From Sorex araneus (Eukaryota > Chordata > Mammalia > Eulipotyphla > Soricidae): a stretch of 64,000 nucleotides of DNA. The position numbers and the translations under genes were made by a program. Positions within the stretch are counted from its first letter, which is position 1; each line of letters starts with the position of its first letter. Below the pieces are notes generated by a model that saw nothing but the letters and a program-made list of their open reading frames with translations, searched no databases and was not told where the DNA came from. The DNA is taken from positions 53,044,705 through 53,108,704 of the forward strand of contig NC_073311.1 of assembly GCF_027595985.1 (NCBI RefSeq). The letters are read 5' to 3'. Of the stretch, positions 34,501 to 43,479 are shown in pieces.

Positions 34501-37500
34501 GGACGGTCGGGAGCCGTTCCCAGACGGTGACCACCAGGACCCCCAGGGCCATCCCCAGAGCGCCGGCCGGAGACTCCGGTCCCCCAGAACTGGCCGTGCT
34601 CGACCCCCGTGTGCCCCCGGCCTCTGCTCCCGCCCTCTGGGAAGCTGCCGAGTCCTGGGTCCAATTTCACCCGTGGAGTCCTTGGCATAGGGGTGTCCCT
34701 TCCTGCTGGGGACCCCCAGTCATTCCCGCTTCAGGTGAGTTTACAGGTTTAGAAAGTTGGGGTGCCCCAGGCTCTGGTTTTGCCCCCGACTTTTCCCCAG
34801 AAGTTCCACTTCACCCAGTCACCACAAGACCCCCTGACCTCGTCCAGCTTCTTCCTCGAGGCCCAGCGAGGGGGTTTCCAAAGGGGTGTTAGGTCCCTGC
34901 TCCCACCTACAGACTTGGCGGGGGGGGGTGTCCGCACCCCAGTACCTGCTGAGCGGCAGGGGGTGCTCTGAGCCCCAGAGGGGCACGAGCAGAGACGCCT
35001 CGTGAGAGGGGGTAGGAGATGAAGTAGCTTGGGATGCACCGTGGGAGGGAGTAGAGGCTGCCGGGATTACGGGGGGCTCCTAAGCAGTGCCCCCCACACC
35101 CACCAGGGCCGCCCCGGGCGAGTCAGCCCGCCTGGCTGGAGTTTCGGTCCTTGGGTGGAGGAGGACACTGGGGATGTAGCTCCGTGGCAGAGCACTCGCC
35201 TCTCATGGGTGAGACTCAGGGTTTGATCCCCAGCACTGCAAAAGCTACGTCCCTGGTGGCTCGGTGCAACATGGTGGGGAAGCTTAGTGTGCAGCGCCCT
35301 CCAGTACTTGGGGGCTCTGCTGGCATCCCAGCTCCCTCCCTGACAGCCCCTGCCCCCTGCGCTACTTCACCAGCCCGGGTAGGGGGCTATTTTGAAGCCT
35401 GTGCCCTGGAATCACCCTGAAACGCCCGGGACCCCTTCTCCAGGGCGAGGGGCAGGGGGATCTCTATGGTAAACTCGCCTCACCCTCCCTGTGGGACCAC
35501 CATCCGGCTCCGTGAGGAAAGAAAGCGGGAGCCGAGGGGTGATGGCCTTTCCCCAGGGGGTCCCGCAGAGAGGAAGTGGCGCAGGGATGTCAGGATACGG
35601 CCTCTCCCAAAACATCCCAGGCACGGAGCCCCTGGAGGGAGGGCTGGGTCCCAAGCACTCACGGGGCTTGCTCACGTGTCTGCTGAGGGTGCTCAGGGAG
35701 CACGGTCGCCAGTGCCATGACAAGAGGTGCCGCTGGAGCCGTCCGTCTCCACAGCGGCCCCGCTCACGCGTGTCCTTTGTCCGCAGTTGAGGAAGGATAG
35801 GAACCTGATGAGCAGCTTCCCGGACGGGCTGACCTACGCCCTCTTCAGGACCATCACAGACCAGTTCCTCAGGGGCGTGGACACCAGAGGCGAGTCCGAG
35901 GTCAAGGCCCAGAGCTTCCGGGCCGCGCTGGCCATCGACGTCATGACCAAGCTCACGGCTCTCGACACCCACCCCATGAGTCGGGTGCTGGGCTTCGGAG
36001 CCAAGTACCTGAAGGAGCACTTCTCGCCCTGGGTGCAGCAGCACGGCGGCTGGGTGAGTGCTCCCCACTGACAGCGAGGGAGCACGGGGGTGCGGGCCTC
36101 TGAGCACCACCAGGAGCGATCCCTGAGCGCAGAGTCAGGAGTCAGTACTAAGTACCGCCAGGGGTATCCCCCAGCAGATGCGTAAGTTAATGAGGGGATC
36201 AGAGCATAGCACCGCAGGGAGGGCGTCTGCCTTGCATGCGGCCGACCTGGGCTCGCGATCCCCGGCATCCCATACGGGCCCCTGAGCACCACCAGGAGTG
36301 ATCTGAGTGCAGAGCCTGAGCACCACAGGTGTGTGAGTCCTGAGCACCACAGGTGTGGTCCCCAATCAAAGGAAATAACTTTTTAAAGTCTGGGGCTGGA
36401 GAGATACTACGGGGTCAGGCACACACCTGTGGACCCACGCCAAGGGATCCCTCAGTTCACGCTGCTCCGCTGAGTTTCTGGGCCTGGCATCCTCCATCCA
36501 TCCTTTAATTGGTGGTCCTCCCAGGAGCACCTCACAGCCCTCCTCTGCCCCAGGGTCTGTCCTGTTCCTTCCAGCACTTCCTGTCAACACTTTGTTCCTA
36601 GACAGGAGTCAGTCACTGGACTCCTGCTTGGGTTTCCCCAGACACTACAGCATCACTGGGCGCTCGGACCAGGGCTCACACGGCTACTTCCCTCAACAGT
36701 GGAGCAGAATTGCCAGGCTCTGAACCAAGAGTCCAAGCGACCAAACACACACACACACACGTACACACACACACACATACTCACACATTCATACATATAC
36801 ATACGCATACACATACTCATGCACTCACACATATATATATTCACACATACACTCACATGTACACACATACTCACACTCACATATACACATATTCATACAC
36901 ATTTACAGAAATACACACACATATACACACATACTCATACACTCACACATATATGCATATTCACACATGTACTCACATATACACACTCATATACCAAATT
37001 CACACACTCATAGACACATACATATATGCATATTCACACACATACACTCACACATACATACACACATTCATACACACATTCACACATACATACACTCACA
37101 TACACACATACTCACATATACACAAATACATATCACACACACTCATACATTCACAGATACACACTCATACACATGTACTCACACTCACACACACGTGTGA
37201 ACCTCAGGCCTTCTGCATGCAAAGCACGCCCGTGAGCCCGGCCCCTCCCTCTTCTCAGTCTTCACTCTAGTTTGCGTTCAAGCCTTTGCCCATCAGCTGC
37301 CCTCCTGGTTGTGGAGCCAGCGGGTCGAGGTGCCCCTGGTCACTTTTGCAAACCTTCCCCCAGCTCAGACTTAGTCCCCAGGCTCCGCTCACGCCTGGGA
37401 GGAAGAAGGGCTCGTGCTATTCCCACATCAGACACGTGTGAACATTTAAGGCTGTTTCTCTTCCCTCCCCCTCCAGGAAAAAGTCTTTGGCGTAACCCAG

Positions 37501-37515
37501 GAGGAAGTGGACTGA
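25154..37515 (+). CDS. BCL2L14: BCL2L14 (Bcl-G), apoptosis facilitator Bcl-2-like protein 14, complete coding region
   Basis: Coding exons 25154-25583, 30247-30426, 33042-33112, 35787-36053 and 37477-37515 join through GT/AG introns into 328 codons with no stop; human Bcl-G has 327. The N-terminus LEEIPLDDDD and the segments RTRSLSQ and KKKSSW are family hallmarks. The BH3-like helix is LLKYSGDQLE (residues 216-225), fitting L-x3-G-D. BH2 is WVQQHGGW (309-316), followed by a short C-terminal exon. No membrane anchor is seen, consistent with the reported mainly cytosolic full-length protein. Bcl-G is a BCL2-family member; overexpressed short isoforms are reported to be pro-apoptotic through BH3, but its normal role is less clear. 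The start ATG follows a 7-base 5'UTR remnant after an acceptor and matches the family N-terminus. Its place upstream of, and convergent with, LRP6 matches human synteny. Confidence 0.96.
25695..25830 (-). mobile_element. Old SINE in BCL2L14 intron
   Basis: 'ggggcttactcctggcccag' and 'gatgcagggcaagtgccc'. Confidence 0.6.
25925..26075 (+). mobile_element. Old SINE in BCL2L14 intron
   Basis: 'ggtttgatccctggcactgc' in B-box position and an A-rich end. Confidence 0.6.
26465..26635 (-). mobile_element. SOR-A SINE, diverged
   Basis: 'gagccacaccccgcaatgct' through 'gcaccgtcgccccagcccc'. Confidence 0.8.
27013..27144 (+). mobile_element. SOR-A SINE with internal deletion
   Basis: Head 'gggctggagcaatagcacag' jumps from 'gcgggtaggg' straight to 'tcccctgagcacagcc'. 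About 80 bp that include the B box are missing. Target repeats ccaacagtgttc at 27,001-27,012 and 27,145-27,156 are perfect. Confidence 0.9.
27157..27290 (-). mobile_element. Diverged SINE, antisense, 3' part lost
   Basis: 'ggcttactcctggctctgtg' to 'tgctgtgctacactccaggt'. The SINE above landed at its edge. Confidence 0.75.
27400..27560 (+). mobile_element. Diverged SINE
   Basis: Head 'gcagagagatagcacagcgg' is clear; the body is GC-rich and decayed. Confidence 0.65.
27773..27958 (+). mobile_element. SOR-A SINE with (AAAT)n tail
   Basis: Full-length copy; flanking 'aaagtcatcacacac' and 'aaagtcatcgcacac' differ by one base. Confidence 0.93.
28062..28278. repeat. (TTCC)n microsatellite, about 150 bp pure
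   Basis: Roughly 35 TTCC units (GGAA on the - strand) with a few TTTCC slips up to 28,212, then a degenerate pyrimidine tail. An old antisense SINE remnant ('gggcacacccagaaatgct') follows. Confidence 0.97.
28357..28539 (-). mobile_element. SOR-A SINE with 15-bp target-site duplication
   Basis: Repeats aagtgcttaattctg and aagtgctttattctg at 28,342 and 28,540 differ by one base. The head end carries a small insertion (aatatattg). Confidence 0.92.
28560..29239. other. BCL2L14 intron, nothing recognised
   Basis: Pyrimidine-rich stretches and a T/G-rich block at 29,060-29,115; no exon-like signal supported. Confidence 0.4.
29240..29400 (-). mobile_element. Old SINE, antisense
   Basis: 'ggggctcaaactccgagcct' and 'gaatgcaaagcatgtgtcc'. 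Confidence 0.5.
29531..29785. repeat. 51-bp minisatellite, five units
   Basis: Units start at 29,531, 29,582, 29,633, 29,684 and 29,734 (periods 51, 51, 51, 50). Core: 'ctggctcacccatcagc', 'ttcacggagctcccagtggg', 'cgtgtcccgtggc'. Divergence rises toward the right end. Confidence 0.95.
30247..30426 (+). CDS. BCL2L14: BCL2L14 coding exon 2
   Basis: Acceptor ctcccag before 30,247, donor aaag|gtaacg after 30,426. 180 bp, phase 1 to phase 1, residues 144-203. Starts AVDPKV and carries NRVAEIVYSWPPP, a conserved block, then a variable serine-rich end. Confidence 0.95.
30427..31177. other. BCL2L14 intron, GC-rich, nothing recognised
   Basis: About 750 bp with poly-G and poly-C runs and no repeat or exon that I can support. 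Confidence 0.4.
31178..31310 (+). mobile_element. SOR-A SINE, shortened
   Basis: 'gacccgggttcaatcccca' keeps the B-box region; the middle is contracted. Confidence 0.75.
31443..31622 (-). mobile_element. SOR-A SINE
   Basis: Complete antisense copy; flanks 'tttggctatttc' and 'tttggctgttcc' look like a decayed target duplication. Confidence 0.9.
31623..32591. other. BCL2L14 intron, nothing recognised
   Basis: Mixed sequence with a GGAGGC-rich run at 32,385-32,415; no gene signal. Confidence 0.4.
32592..32747 (+). mobile_element. SOR-A SINE, tail displaced by SOR-B
   Basis: Head 'ggggctggagcgatggcaca' to 'cgccgggtgtgac'. Its A-rich tail (ccccaaaaagcaaaaataaa, then AAAT units) lies at 32,986-33,027, after the SOR-B insert. 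Confidence 0.92.
32748..32985 (-). mobile_element. SOR-B SINE, antisense
   Basis: Complete, from 'tcactgttgtcccattgttc' to 'gtgctatcgctccagtcccc'. With the SOR-A on its left it places two tRNA-derived heads in inverted orientation, about 240-300 bp apart. Confidence 0.93.
33042..33112 (+). CDS. BCL2L14: BCL2L14 coding exon 3 (BH3 exon)
   Basis: Acceptor tttcccccctggcag ends at 33,041, donor gag|gtaggg after 33,112. 71 bp, phase 1 in and phase 0 out, residues 204-227, encoding IVELLKYSGDQLERE. Skipping it would shift the frame. The SINE A-tail stops about 16 bp before the acceptor. Confidence 0.95.
33668..33825 (+). mobile_element. Diverged SOR-A SINE
   Basis: 'gcctgccttgcacacagctg' and 'ccctgagcacagagccagga'. 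Confidence 0.78.
33838..33950 (+). mobile_element. Old SINE, shortened
   Basis: 'ctgagcactgctgggtgtga' marks the body end. Confidence 0.65.
33960..35165. other. BCL2L14 intron, nothing recognised
   Basis: GC-rich sequence with several long open frames on both strands that overlap and share no family features. Confidence 0.4.
35170..35245 (+). mobile_element. tRNA-Ala-like short SINE or tRNA pseudogene
   Basis: 'ggggatgtagctccgtggca' and 'gtttgatccccagcactgca' follow the tRNA-Ala pattern with A-box- and B-box-like segments. It resembles rodent ID elements, not SOR. No long A-tail. Confidence 0.6.
35787..36053 (+). CDS. BCL2L14: BCL2L14 coding exon 4
   Basis: Acceptor ttgtccgcag before 35,787, donor tgg|gtgagt after 36,053. 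267 bp, phase 0 to 0, residues 228-316. Contains FRTITDQFLRGVD, GESEVKAQSFRAA and RVLGFGAKYLKEHFSPW, then the BH2 core WVQQHGGW split from its last residues by the final intron. Confidence 0.96.
36097..36370 (+). mobile_element. SINE fragment plus second SOR-A SINE
   Basis: A 3' body fragment at 36,097-36,170, then a copy at 36,195-36,370 with 'gtctgccttgcatgcggcc' and a duplicated 'tgagcaccacaggtgtg' near its end. A third head fragment lies at 36,391-36,430. Confidence 0.75.
36743..37195. repeat. Compound (CA)n / (CATA, TCACACA)n satellite
   Basis: About 450 bp in BCL2L14's last intron made almost only of CA, CATA and TCACA units, ending about 280 bp before the last coding exon. Confidence 0.95.
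37477..37515 (+). CDS. BCL2L14: BCL2L14 coding exon 5
   Basis: Acceptor ccccctccag before 37,477. Encodes EKVFGVTQEEVD and TGA at 37,513-37,515; the family C-terminus also ends in EEVD-type residues. Confidence 0.94.
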   Translation, partial: EKVFGVTQEEVD

Positions 37516-37835
37516 CCCTCGAGCCTGGAGGGAAAGACCCCGGGCCAGCCCAGCTCCCGTGGGCGTCTGCAGAGAACATGAAAGCACAAAGGCAGGAGGA
37601 ATGGAGTTCTCAAAACCCTTAACCCTGGGAGTCCCGGAGATCTGGAGAAGGCCCGTGTAGTCTCATCGAACGCAGCGGTGTGCGGCCTGCACGTGCGCAG
37701 GCCAGGCCTCGGCTGAGCGTGTACGTGGGAAGGCCACTCCGTGTCCAGGCAGGTCATCGTCCGGTCGGCAGCTGTTACCCACGCCTGCTCGCCTCATGCA
37801 GGAGAAACGATAAACTGTGCATCCACTTACTTTGG
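37516..37835 (+). other. BCL2L14: Probable BCL2L14 3'UTR
   Basis: No canonical AATAAA follows the stop within 300 bp. A variant signal GATAAA lies at 37,809-37,814 with T/G-rich sequence downstream, so the 3' end may be near 37,830. This is uncertain. Confidence 0.35.
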
Positions 37836-37864
37836 CTTCTGGGGCTATGTCTTTCCTTTCCCTT

Positions 37865-38000
37865 CTGTGTTTGGGCCACACTGGGGGCGTCAGGACTTAC
37901 TCCTGGCGGGGTGCAGAGGACCATATGCAGTGCCAGGGGTTGACCTAGAGCCAACTGTGGAGGAGTCAGGCACTGGACCCCCTGTGCCAGCTCTCCGGCC
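37865..38000 (-). mobile_element. Old SINE, antisense
   Basis: 'gggccacactgggggcgtca' to 'ccagctctccggccc'. Confidence 0.6.
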
Positions 38001-38518
38001 CGGATTATTTATTTTCTTAAACTGCGTTTGGGATGACCTGGGAATGACTTTGCTTCAAGTCTGTTCATGTGAGTGAGACACAGCTGAAAGAAACTCACGT
38101 GTGCTGCCAGAACCACTGGGCTGGGGAAGTTCCTGCCGTGTCTTCCCTTGGGACTCACTTCCCTAATAATCCTCTGGCAGCTCCAAAACTCCCTTTGGGC
38201 AGTAAACAGTTCCTCCTGCCGCCTTCCCCACATCTTGTGAGCTGACCTCTCCTTCCCCAGGACCCTGGGACTCTGGCCATTGCTGTGGCTGTTTGATAAC
38301 TAGCCGATGGTAGAATCCACTCGTGGAAAGACCACAGTCAAGTGAGGATCGATTTGCTCAAGTCAGTAACGCACAGTAGGGCAGGAATGTGCCTCTTCTC
38401 AAAGCAGACAGATTGCTTTCGTGGAATGGGCCCTGTGGGTCAGAGTGTTCCAGTGAGTTAAGTGTGGTCCGTAGTAAGTACTTGAAGCTCACATCAAGTG
38501 AAAAAACACTATCAAATT

Positions 38519-38767
38519 GTAGCGCTGTAGCACTGTCCTGTTGTTCATCAATTTGCTCAAGTGGGCACCAGTAACGTCTCCATTGTTTGACTTGTTGTTA
38601 CTGTCTTTGGCATATCGAATACGCCATGGGTAGCTTGCCAGCTCTTCTGTGCAGGCGGGATACTCTCGGTACTTGCTGGTTTCTCTGAGAGGGACAGAGG
38701 AATCGAACCCGGGTTGGCTGCGTGCAAGGCAAATGCACTACCCTCTCTCTGTGCTATCACTTCAGTC
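38519..38767 (-). mobile_element. SOR-B SINE with 12-bp target-site duplication
   Basis: Direct repeats cactatcaaatt at 38,507-38,518 and 38,768-38,779 define the ends. The 3' terminus (left side) is 'gtagcgctgtagcactgtcc', with no poly(T). Confidence 0.95.
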
Positions 38768-38784
38768 CACTATCAAATTAGGGG

Positions 38785-38960
38785 GTCTTTTTTTTTTTTT
38801 TTTTGCTCTTTGGGTCATACCCAGCGATGCTCAGGGGTTACTCCTGGCTCTGCACTCACTCCTGGCAGTGCTCGGGAGCCCATACGGGATGCTGGGAATC
38901 AAACCCAGGTCGGCCGTGTGCAAGGCAAACACCCTACCTGCTGTGCTATCGCTCCAGCCC
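38785..38960 (-). mobile_element. SOR-A SINE, small internal deletion
   Basis: Body lacks about 13 bp between 'ctctgcactca' and 'ctcctggcagt'. Otherwise complete with a T18 run. Confidence 0.92.
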
Positions 38961-39109
38961 CAAACTGGAGGGTCTTACAGATTCAGAGCCCTAGCACCCG
39001 GTGATGTAGCCTGATGTAAACAGGCACTTAATAAGTGAATGAGCCAGACGGACAAGTACTGTCCTACCCTCCTGCCCCCCCCCCCCACCGTGAGTCTCTC
39101 TCCTTCTCT

Positions 39110-39290
39110 ATGCCTCCTTGTTTGGGGTGCTGGGCTTGGTGCTTATTGGGGGGCGGGCGTCCTGGCTCTCCACTCAGGGATCACGGTTGGCAGGTTTGGG
39201 TTACCAGATGCAGTGCCTGGGATCAAACCCAGGTCAGCTTCATGCAAGGCCAGCGCCCTGCCCACTGTCCATGGCTCCGGGCCCTCCAGA
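39110..39290 (-). mobile_element. Diverged SINE, antisense
   Basis: 'gatcaaacccaggtcagctt' and 'catgcaaggccagcgccct'. Confidence 0.75.
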
Positions 39291-39724
39291 GACGCTTCTG
39301 AGGAAGACTGACTAGCACCCCGCTCAGGAGCAGCTGAAGTTTGTAAGGGAGGCACCGTCTGAAGTGCAGAGAGCAGAGGAGGGCCTATGTGACGACTTGG
39401 GATAAAAACATCCACATTCACTCAAGCAGCGAGAGGGATACTGAGGGTTTTGCTTTGGTCGTGGAAAGCAGTGAACCCTCGACAAAATGTCCTTCTGGTC
39501 ATGTCCAAGAAAAAACAAGCTGAAAGGATTAAACTGGTATCAAGTCATTTAGCAGCATTGAGCAACTTAGCTGTGTTCAAAACAAACTCAGGCATTTTTC
39601 TGGGATTACAAAAGCCACTGGCGCCAACAAGAGAATATTCACAATATCTGACATTTAACAATTACAAGGCATGTTTAAAAAAAAAAAACATAGCAAAATG
39701 AATGCTTTTCTAAAAACACACGCA

Positions 39725-40385
39725 CACCATTATTCATTGCAGGACTCACGACGGTAGCTAAGATTGGGCATCAACCGAGATGGCCAGGGGCAGATCAGTG
39801 TATCGTGAAGACGAGGAACGCATGCACGATGGAACACCACACAGCTGCAAGGCATGACGAAATCATGCAATGTGCTGCAACGTGGATGGAACGGGAAGAC
39901 GTCATGTCAAGTGAAGCAAATCAGAAGAAAGACAAACACAGAACGATGTCGCTTTACGTGTGGTATTTACAATAGCTGGACGAGGGAACGAAGGGTTTTA
40001 CATGGGGGACGTTCAGATCGACCTTGGCCCCAGGGAATATAGGACAGAGAAGGAAAGAGAGAGTGGAGGGTAGAGGGAGAAGCGACAGATGCGAAGCAGT
40101 GGGGGCCAGGACAGGGCCCCATCCTGTCACGTACACAGGTGGCGTTAAGGAGTGATGGAGCCAAATACCCAAACCACAGAGACAGCAGCACTGAAGCAAG
40201 AGACCCAAAGCTGAACGGCCAGACTTAGAAAGGTGCCCGTCAAGAGGGCAGGCAGAGGTGGGGGGCGCGGGGTGTAACGGGGGCGAAGCCGGGAACTGGT
40301 GGAGGGAAGCGGACACTGGTGGTGGGATCCGGGCTGCAATATTTTATGTCTAAAACAACTATGAATAACTTTGCAAAGCATGGTG
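39725..40385 (+). mobile_element. LINE-1 3' UTR
   Basis: Begins with the post-ORF2 phrase 'ttattcattgcaggactcac', then 'gatggccaggggcagatcag', and ends 'atgaataactttgcaaagca'. Confidence 0.82.
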
Positions 40386-40394
40386 CTTTTTTTA

Positions 40395-40572
40395 GTAATT
40401 TTTTTTTTGTTTTTTGGGTCACACCCGGCAATGCACAGGGGTTACTCCTGGCTCTGCACTCAGGAATTACTCCTGGCGGTGCTCAGGGGACCATATGGGA
40501 TGCTGGGAATCGAACCCGGGTTGGCCGCGTGCAAGGCAAACGCCCTACCTGCTGTGCTATTGCTCCAGTCCC
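40395..40572 (-). mobile_element. SOR-A SINE
   Basis: Well-preserved antisense copy; flanks 'agtaattttt' and 'agtatttttt'. Confidence 0.92.
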
Positions 40573-40599
40573 AGTATTTTTTTTTTAAATAGCAAAATG

Positions 40600-41389
40600 T
40601 GACCCCTAACAAAGGAGAAAAGCGAGCAGAAAAGCAACCCTAGACACGACGCAGCAGATGGCCTTAGACAAAGAGATGAAAACTCTAATACTCAGAGTCC
40701 TCCAGGGCGGACGCCTTTGCCCAAGCAATGAAAGGAAGGCCAGGCCCGAAAGCAGCGTTTGGGTACCTCCCTCCTGCTCCCCCCGGCATCCCTACCCCCT
40801 CGCCGAAGGAGCTGCAGGTAGAGATGCTTCAAAACCGCAACAGCGACGGAGACAACCAAGACGAGAAAGCCATGTGGGACGGCAGAAGCTGGGGGCGCAG
40901 GAGTGGGAAGGAGGAACTGACCTTGCTAGAGGCGCCCATCACGGGTGTCTTAGAGGAGCAGAGGGCGGCGTGAGGCATCGTGGGGAAGGGGTGAGCTCTG
41001 CTCTGGGTCCAGCAAAGGGAGGCGGCTGGCTCAGCTGCCCCCAGGCTGGCAGTTCTGGACCGCCCGGGCTGGGGCTCTTGGCAAGGCCTGACCTCAGGGT
41101 GGGGACAAAGGAGGGGAGGAAAGGAGGCTGCTCTTGGGTCTGTACTATAGCTAATAAAATGTGTGTTGGGGGTGGGGGCAATATAACTCAATAATTCAGT
41201 GTATTTCAATAAGCTGGAGGAAAGGTCAAATACCTGGAATTAGAACTGAATAATTTATGATTATTCGGGACTATCATTGCTCTGGCCCTCTGCATGCAGC
41301 CTTCTGAGCTACCTCCCTGACCCCTCTGTGTATGTTTCTAATCTGTTAGAGAGTTCCTGTCTGAAGCTTCAGACAAGACACCTCTACCA
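40600..41389. other. Intergenic, nothing recognised
   Basis: No repeat or gene signal supported; weak L1-like phrases only. Confidence 0.35.
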
Positions 41390-41560
41390 GAGAGCTGAAG
41401 TAATGCCGGAGTGGGGAGGGCGCTTGCCTTGCACATGGCCAACCTGGGGTCTATCCTTGGAATCCCATATGGCTCCCGAGCCCCACCTGGAGTGATTCCT
41501 GAGTGCAGAGCCAGGTGTAACCCCTGGGCATTGAGAGGTGTGCCTCCCCTCAAAGAAAAA
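41390..41560 (+). mobile_element. Diverged SOR-A SINE
   Basis: 'gcgcttgccttgcacatggc' and 'agtgattcctgagtgcagag'. Confidence 0.82.
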
Positions 41561-41621
41561 AATCTCTAATAGATTAGAAAAAGTACGTGGAGGGATCAGG
41601 GAAATAAATAGGTCAAAAAGC

Positions 41622-41798
41622 TGGAGGGGCCGGAGGATAGGACAGCAGAGAGGGTGTTTGCCGTGCACACAGCCAATCTAGGTTCGATCTCTGCCATCCC
41701 ATATGGTCCCCCGAGTGCTGCCAGGGGTGATTCCTGAGGGCAGAGCCAGGAGTAAGGCCTGGGCATTGCCAAGTGTGGCCCTAAAACAAACAAAAGGT
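41622..41798 (+). mobile_element. Diverged SOR-A SINE
   Basis: 'gtgtttgccgtgcacacagc' and 'ggttcgatctctgccatcc'. Confidence 0.85.
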
Positions 41799-41884
41799 TG
41801 GAGCCAAGCAGGAGAAGCTTTGTTCTCTGGGTATGTGTTGCTTCCCAAGCACTACCAGAAGTATAACTCCACTGGTAATTTGGG

Positions 41885-42545
41885 CCAAAATCCTTTTTTT
41901 TTCTTTTTTTGCGATTTCTATACATTTTATTTTCATAAAGTAGTTCACAATAGTTCATTACAGATAATATTCAAACACCCACCCCACCATCAAGCATCTT
42001 CCCACCATGGTAAGAGGGAAGTGTGTAACAGTTGTTGATTTCATTCTGGGGCCCTTTAAGACTGTTTATAAGAGAATACAAGCACACATGTGTACTGCTT
42101 TAGTGGGCTAGAGAATAAGAGGTCGCACGGCCACAACAGCAGCATGCTCCAGGAGAAACTGTGTAACTCTCTTCTGGAAGCTTTGTTTTATAGTCTCTGG
42201 ATCTTGGCTTTTGATGAGATTACATGGCACCGGGGGGCAGTTTGTGGGTGTGACTGCCAAGCTACTGGAAAACTGGGGATCTGGGTGGAGGAGGCCCAGT
42301 CCAGATTCGAGCAGGCTTGGAGATCTCAGCCACAGGTTCCACATACCTGGGTTCCTCTGCCGGTTCCTTCACGGGTGAGGCTCGTTGGAGTGTGTGGAGT
42401 GTGGCCTTGAGCATGGCTGTGGCTGGGTTCTGGAGGTTTTCAGCTGCCGGGGCTCTGCTTGGGGTGGGGAGAGAAACTCAACCCGCCCCCCTCCAAGGGG
42501 GCCTCAGTGAAGACAGCCTGGTGCGGAGGCAGGAAATTCTGCATC
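41885..42545 (-). repeat. L1-like antisense tail joined to one 387-bp repeat unit
   Basis: 41,885-42,130 is tail-like ('attcaaacacccaccccacc'). 42,160-42,545 carries repeat blocks 'gggtgtgactgccaagctac', 'cttgagcatggctgtggctg' and 'gctctgcttggggtgggga', matching 11,800-11,960 and 16,650-16,680. Confidence 0.65.
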
Positions 42546-42850
42546 GATTTTTTAAATTTTTAATTTTTATTAGTGAATCACCATGAGATACAATTACAAA
42601 CTTATGAACTTTCATGTTTGCATTTTGTTTACATCCCTCCACCAGTGCCCATTCTCCTCCACCAATGTTCCCAGTATCCCTCCCGCCACCCCACCCCAAC
42701 CCCCACCACCCCACCCTCTGCAGCAAGGCATTTCCTTTTGTTGTCTCTCCTGTTGCATGCATTGCTCTCTTCCAGGAGCTTTGTTCTATAGTCTCTGGAT
42801 CTTGACCGTTGATGAGATTACATGGTGTCAGGGGCAGTTTGTGGGTCAAA
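42546..42850 (-). mobile_element. LINE-1 3' tail plus 387-bp repeat edge
   Basis: 'gtgaatcaccatgagataca' at the tail end, then from 42,765 'ccaggagctttgttctatag', the phrase also found at 22,100 and 42,175. Confidence 0.75.
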
Positions 42851-42949
42851 TCAACTTAAAAATCCACAACCATGAAATTAGATTAGCAACAGGACAGCTA
42901 AGACTTTATAGAGTACCACCTAAGGAAACTCGAAGACAATAATACACCT

Positions 42950-43192
42950 GTCGCACTGTTGTCCCGTTGTTCATCAATTTGCAAAAGCGGGCACCAGTAA
43001 CGTCTCCATTGTTGAGACCTGTTACTGTTTTTGACATACCGAATATGCCATGGGTAGCTTGCCAGGCTCTGCTGTGCGGGTGGGATACTCTTGGTAGCTT
43101 GCTGGGCTCTCCAAGAGGGATGGAGGAATTGGACCCCGGTCGGCTGTGTGCAAGGCAAATGCCCTACCTGCTGTGCTATTGCTCCAGTCCAA
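42950..43192 (-). mobile_element. SOR-B SINE
   Basis: Antisense, from 'cgcactgttgtcccgttgtt' to 'tgctattgctccagtcc'. Flanks 'aatacacctg' at both ends (42,940 and 43,191) are a target duplication. Confidence 0.93.
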
Positions 43193-43479
43193 TACACCTG
43201 AGTATTTTTAAAAACAGAATATGGGTATATCATGGAGACACGCCACAGAATAACCATGATATGTGGGATAACGTCCACGGGGCTAAGATGCATATCTGGA
43301 GTGAAAAAAAAAACCTCACAAACCCTAGGAACACAATTTCAAGCACAAATAACAAAACAAATTACACTAGAGCACAATGTTAACTGCTCAAAAGCTGATA
43401 AAAAAAAAGCACTTGAGAAAGAGAGGGGAAGGGAGGAATGGTAGGAAAGAGAGAAAAGAGAGGGAGGAAGGTTGGAGAG

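Noticed and set aside
36710-37270. 186-codon His/Thr-rich frame
   Set aside because: Translation of the CA/CATA satellite.
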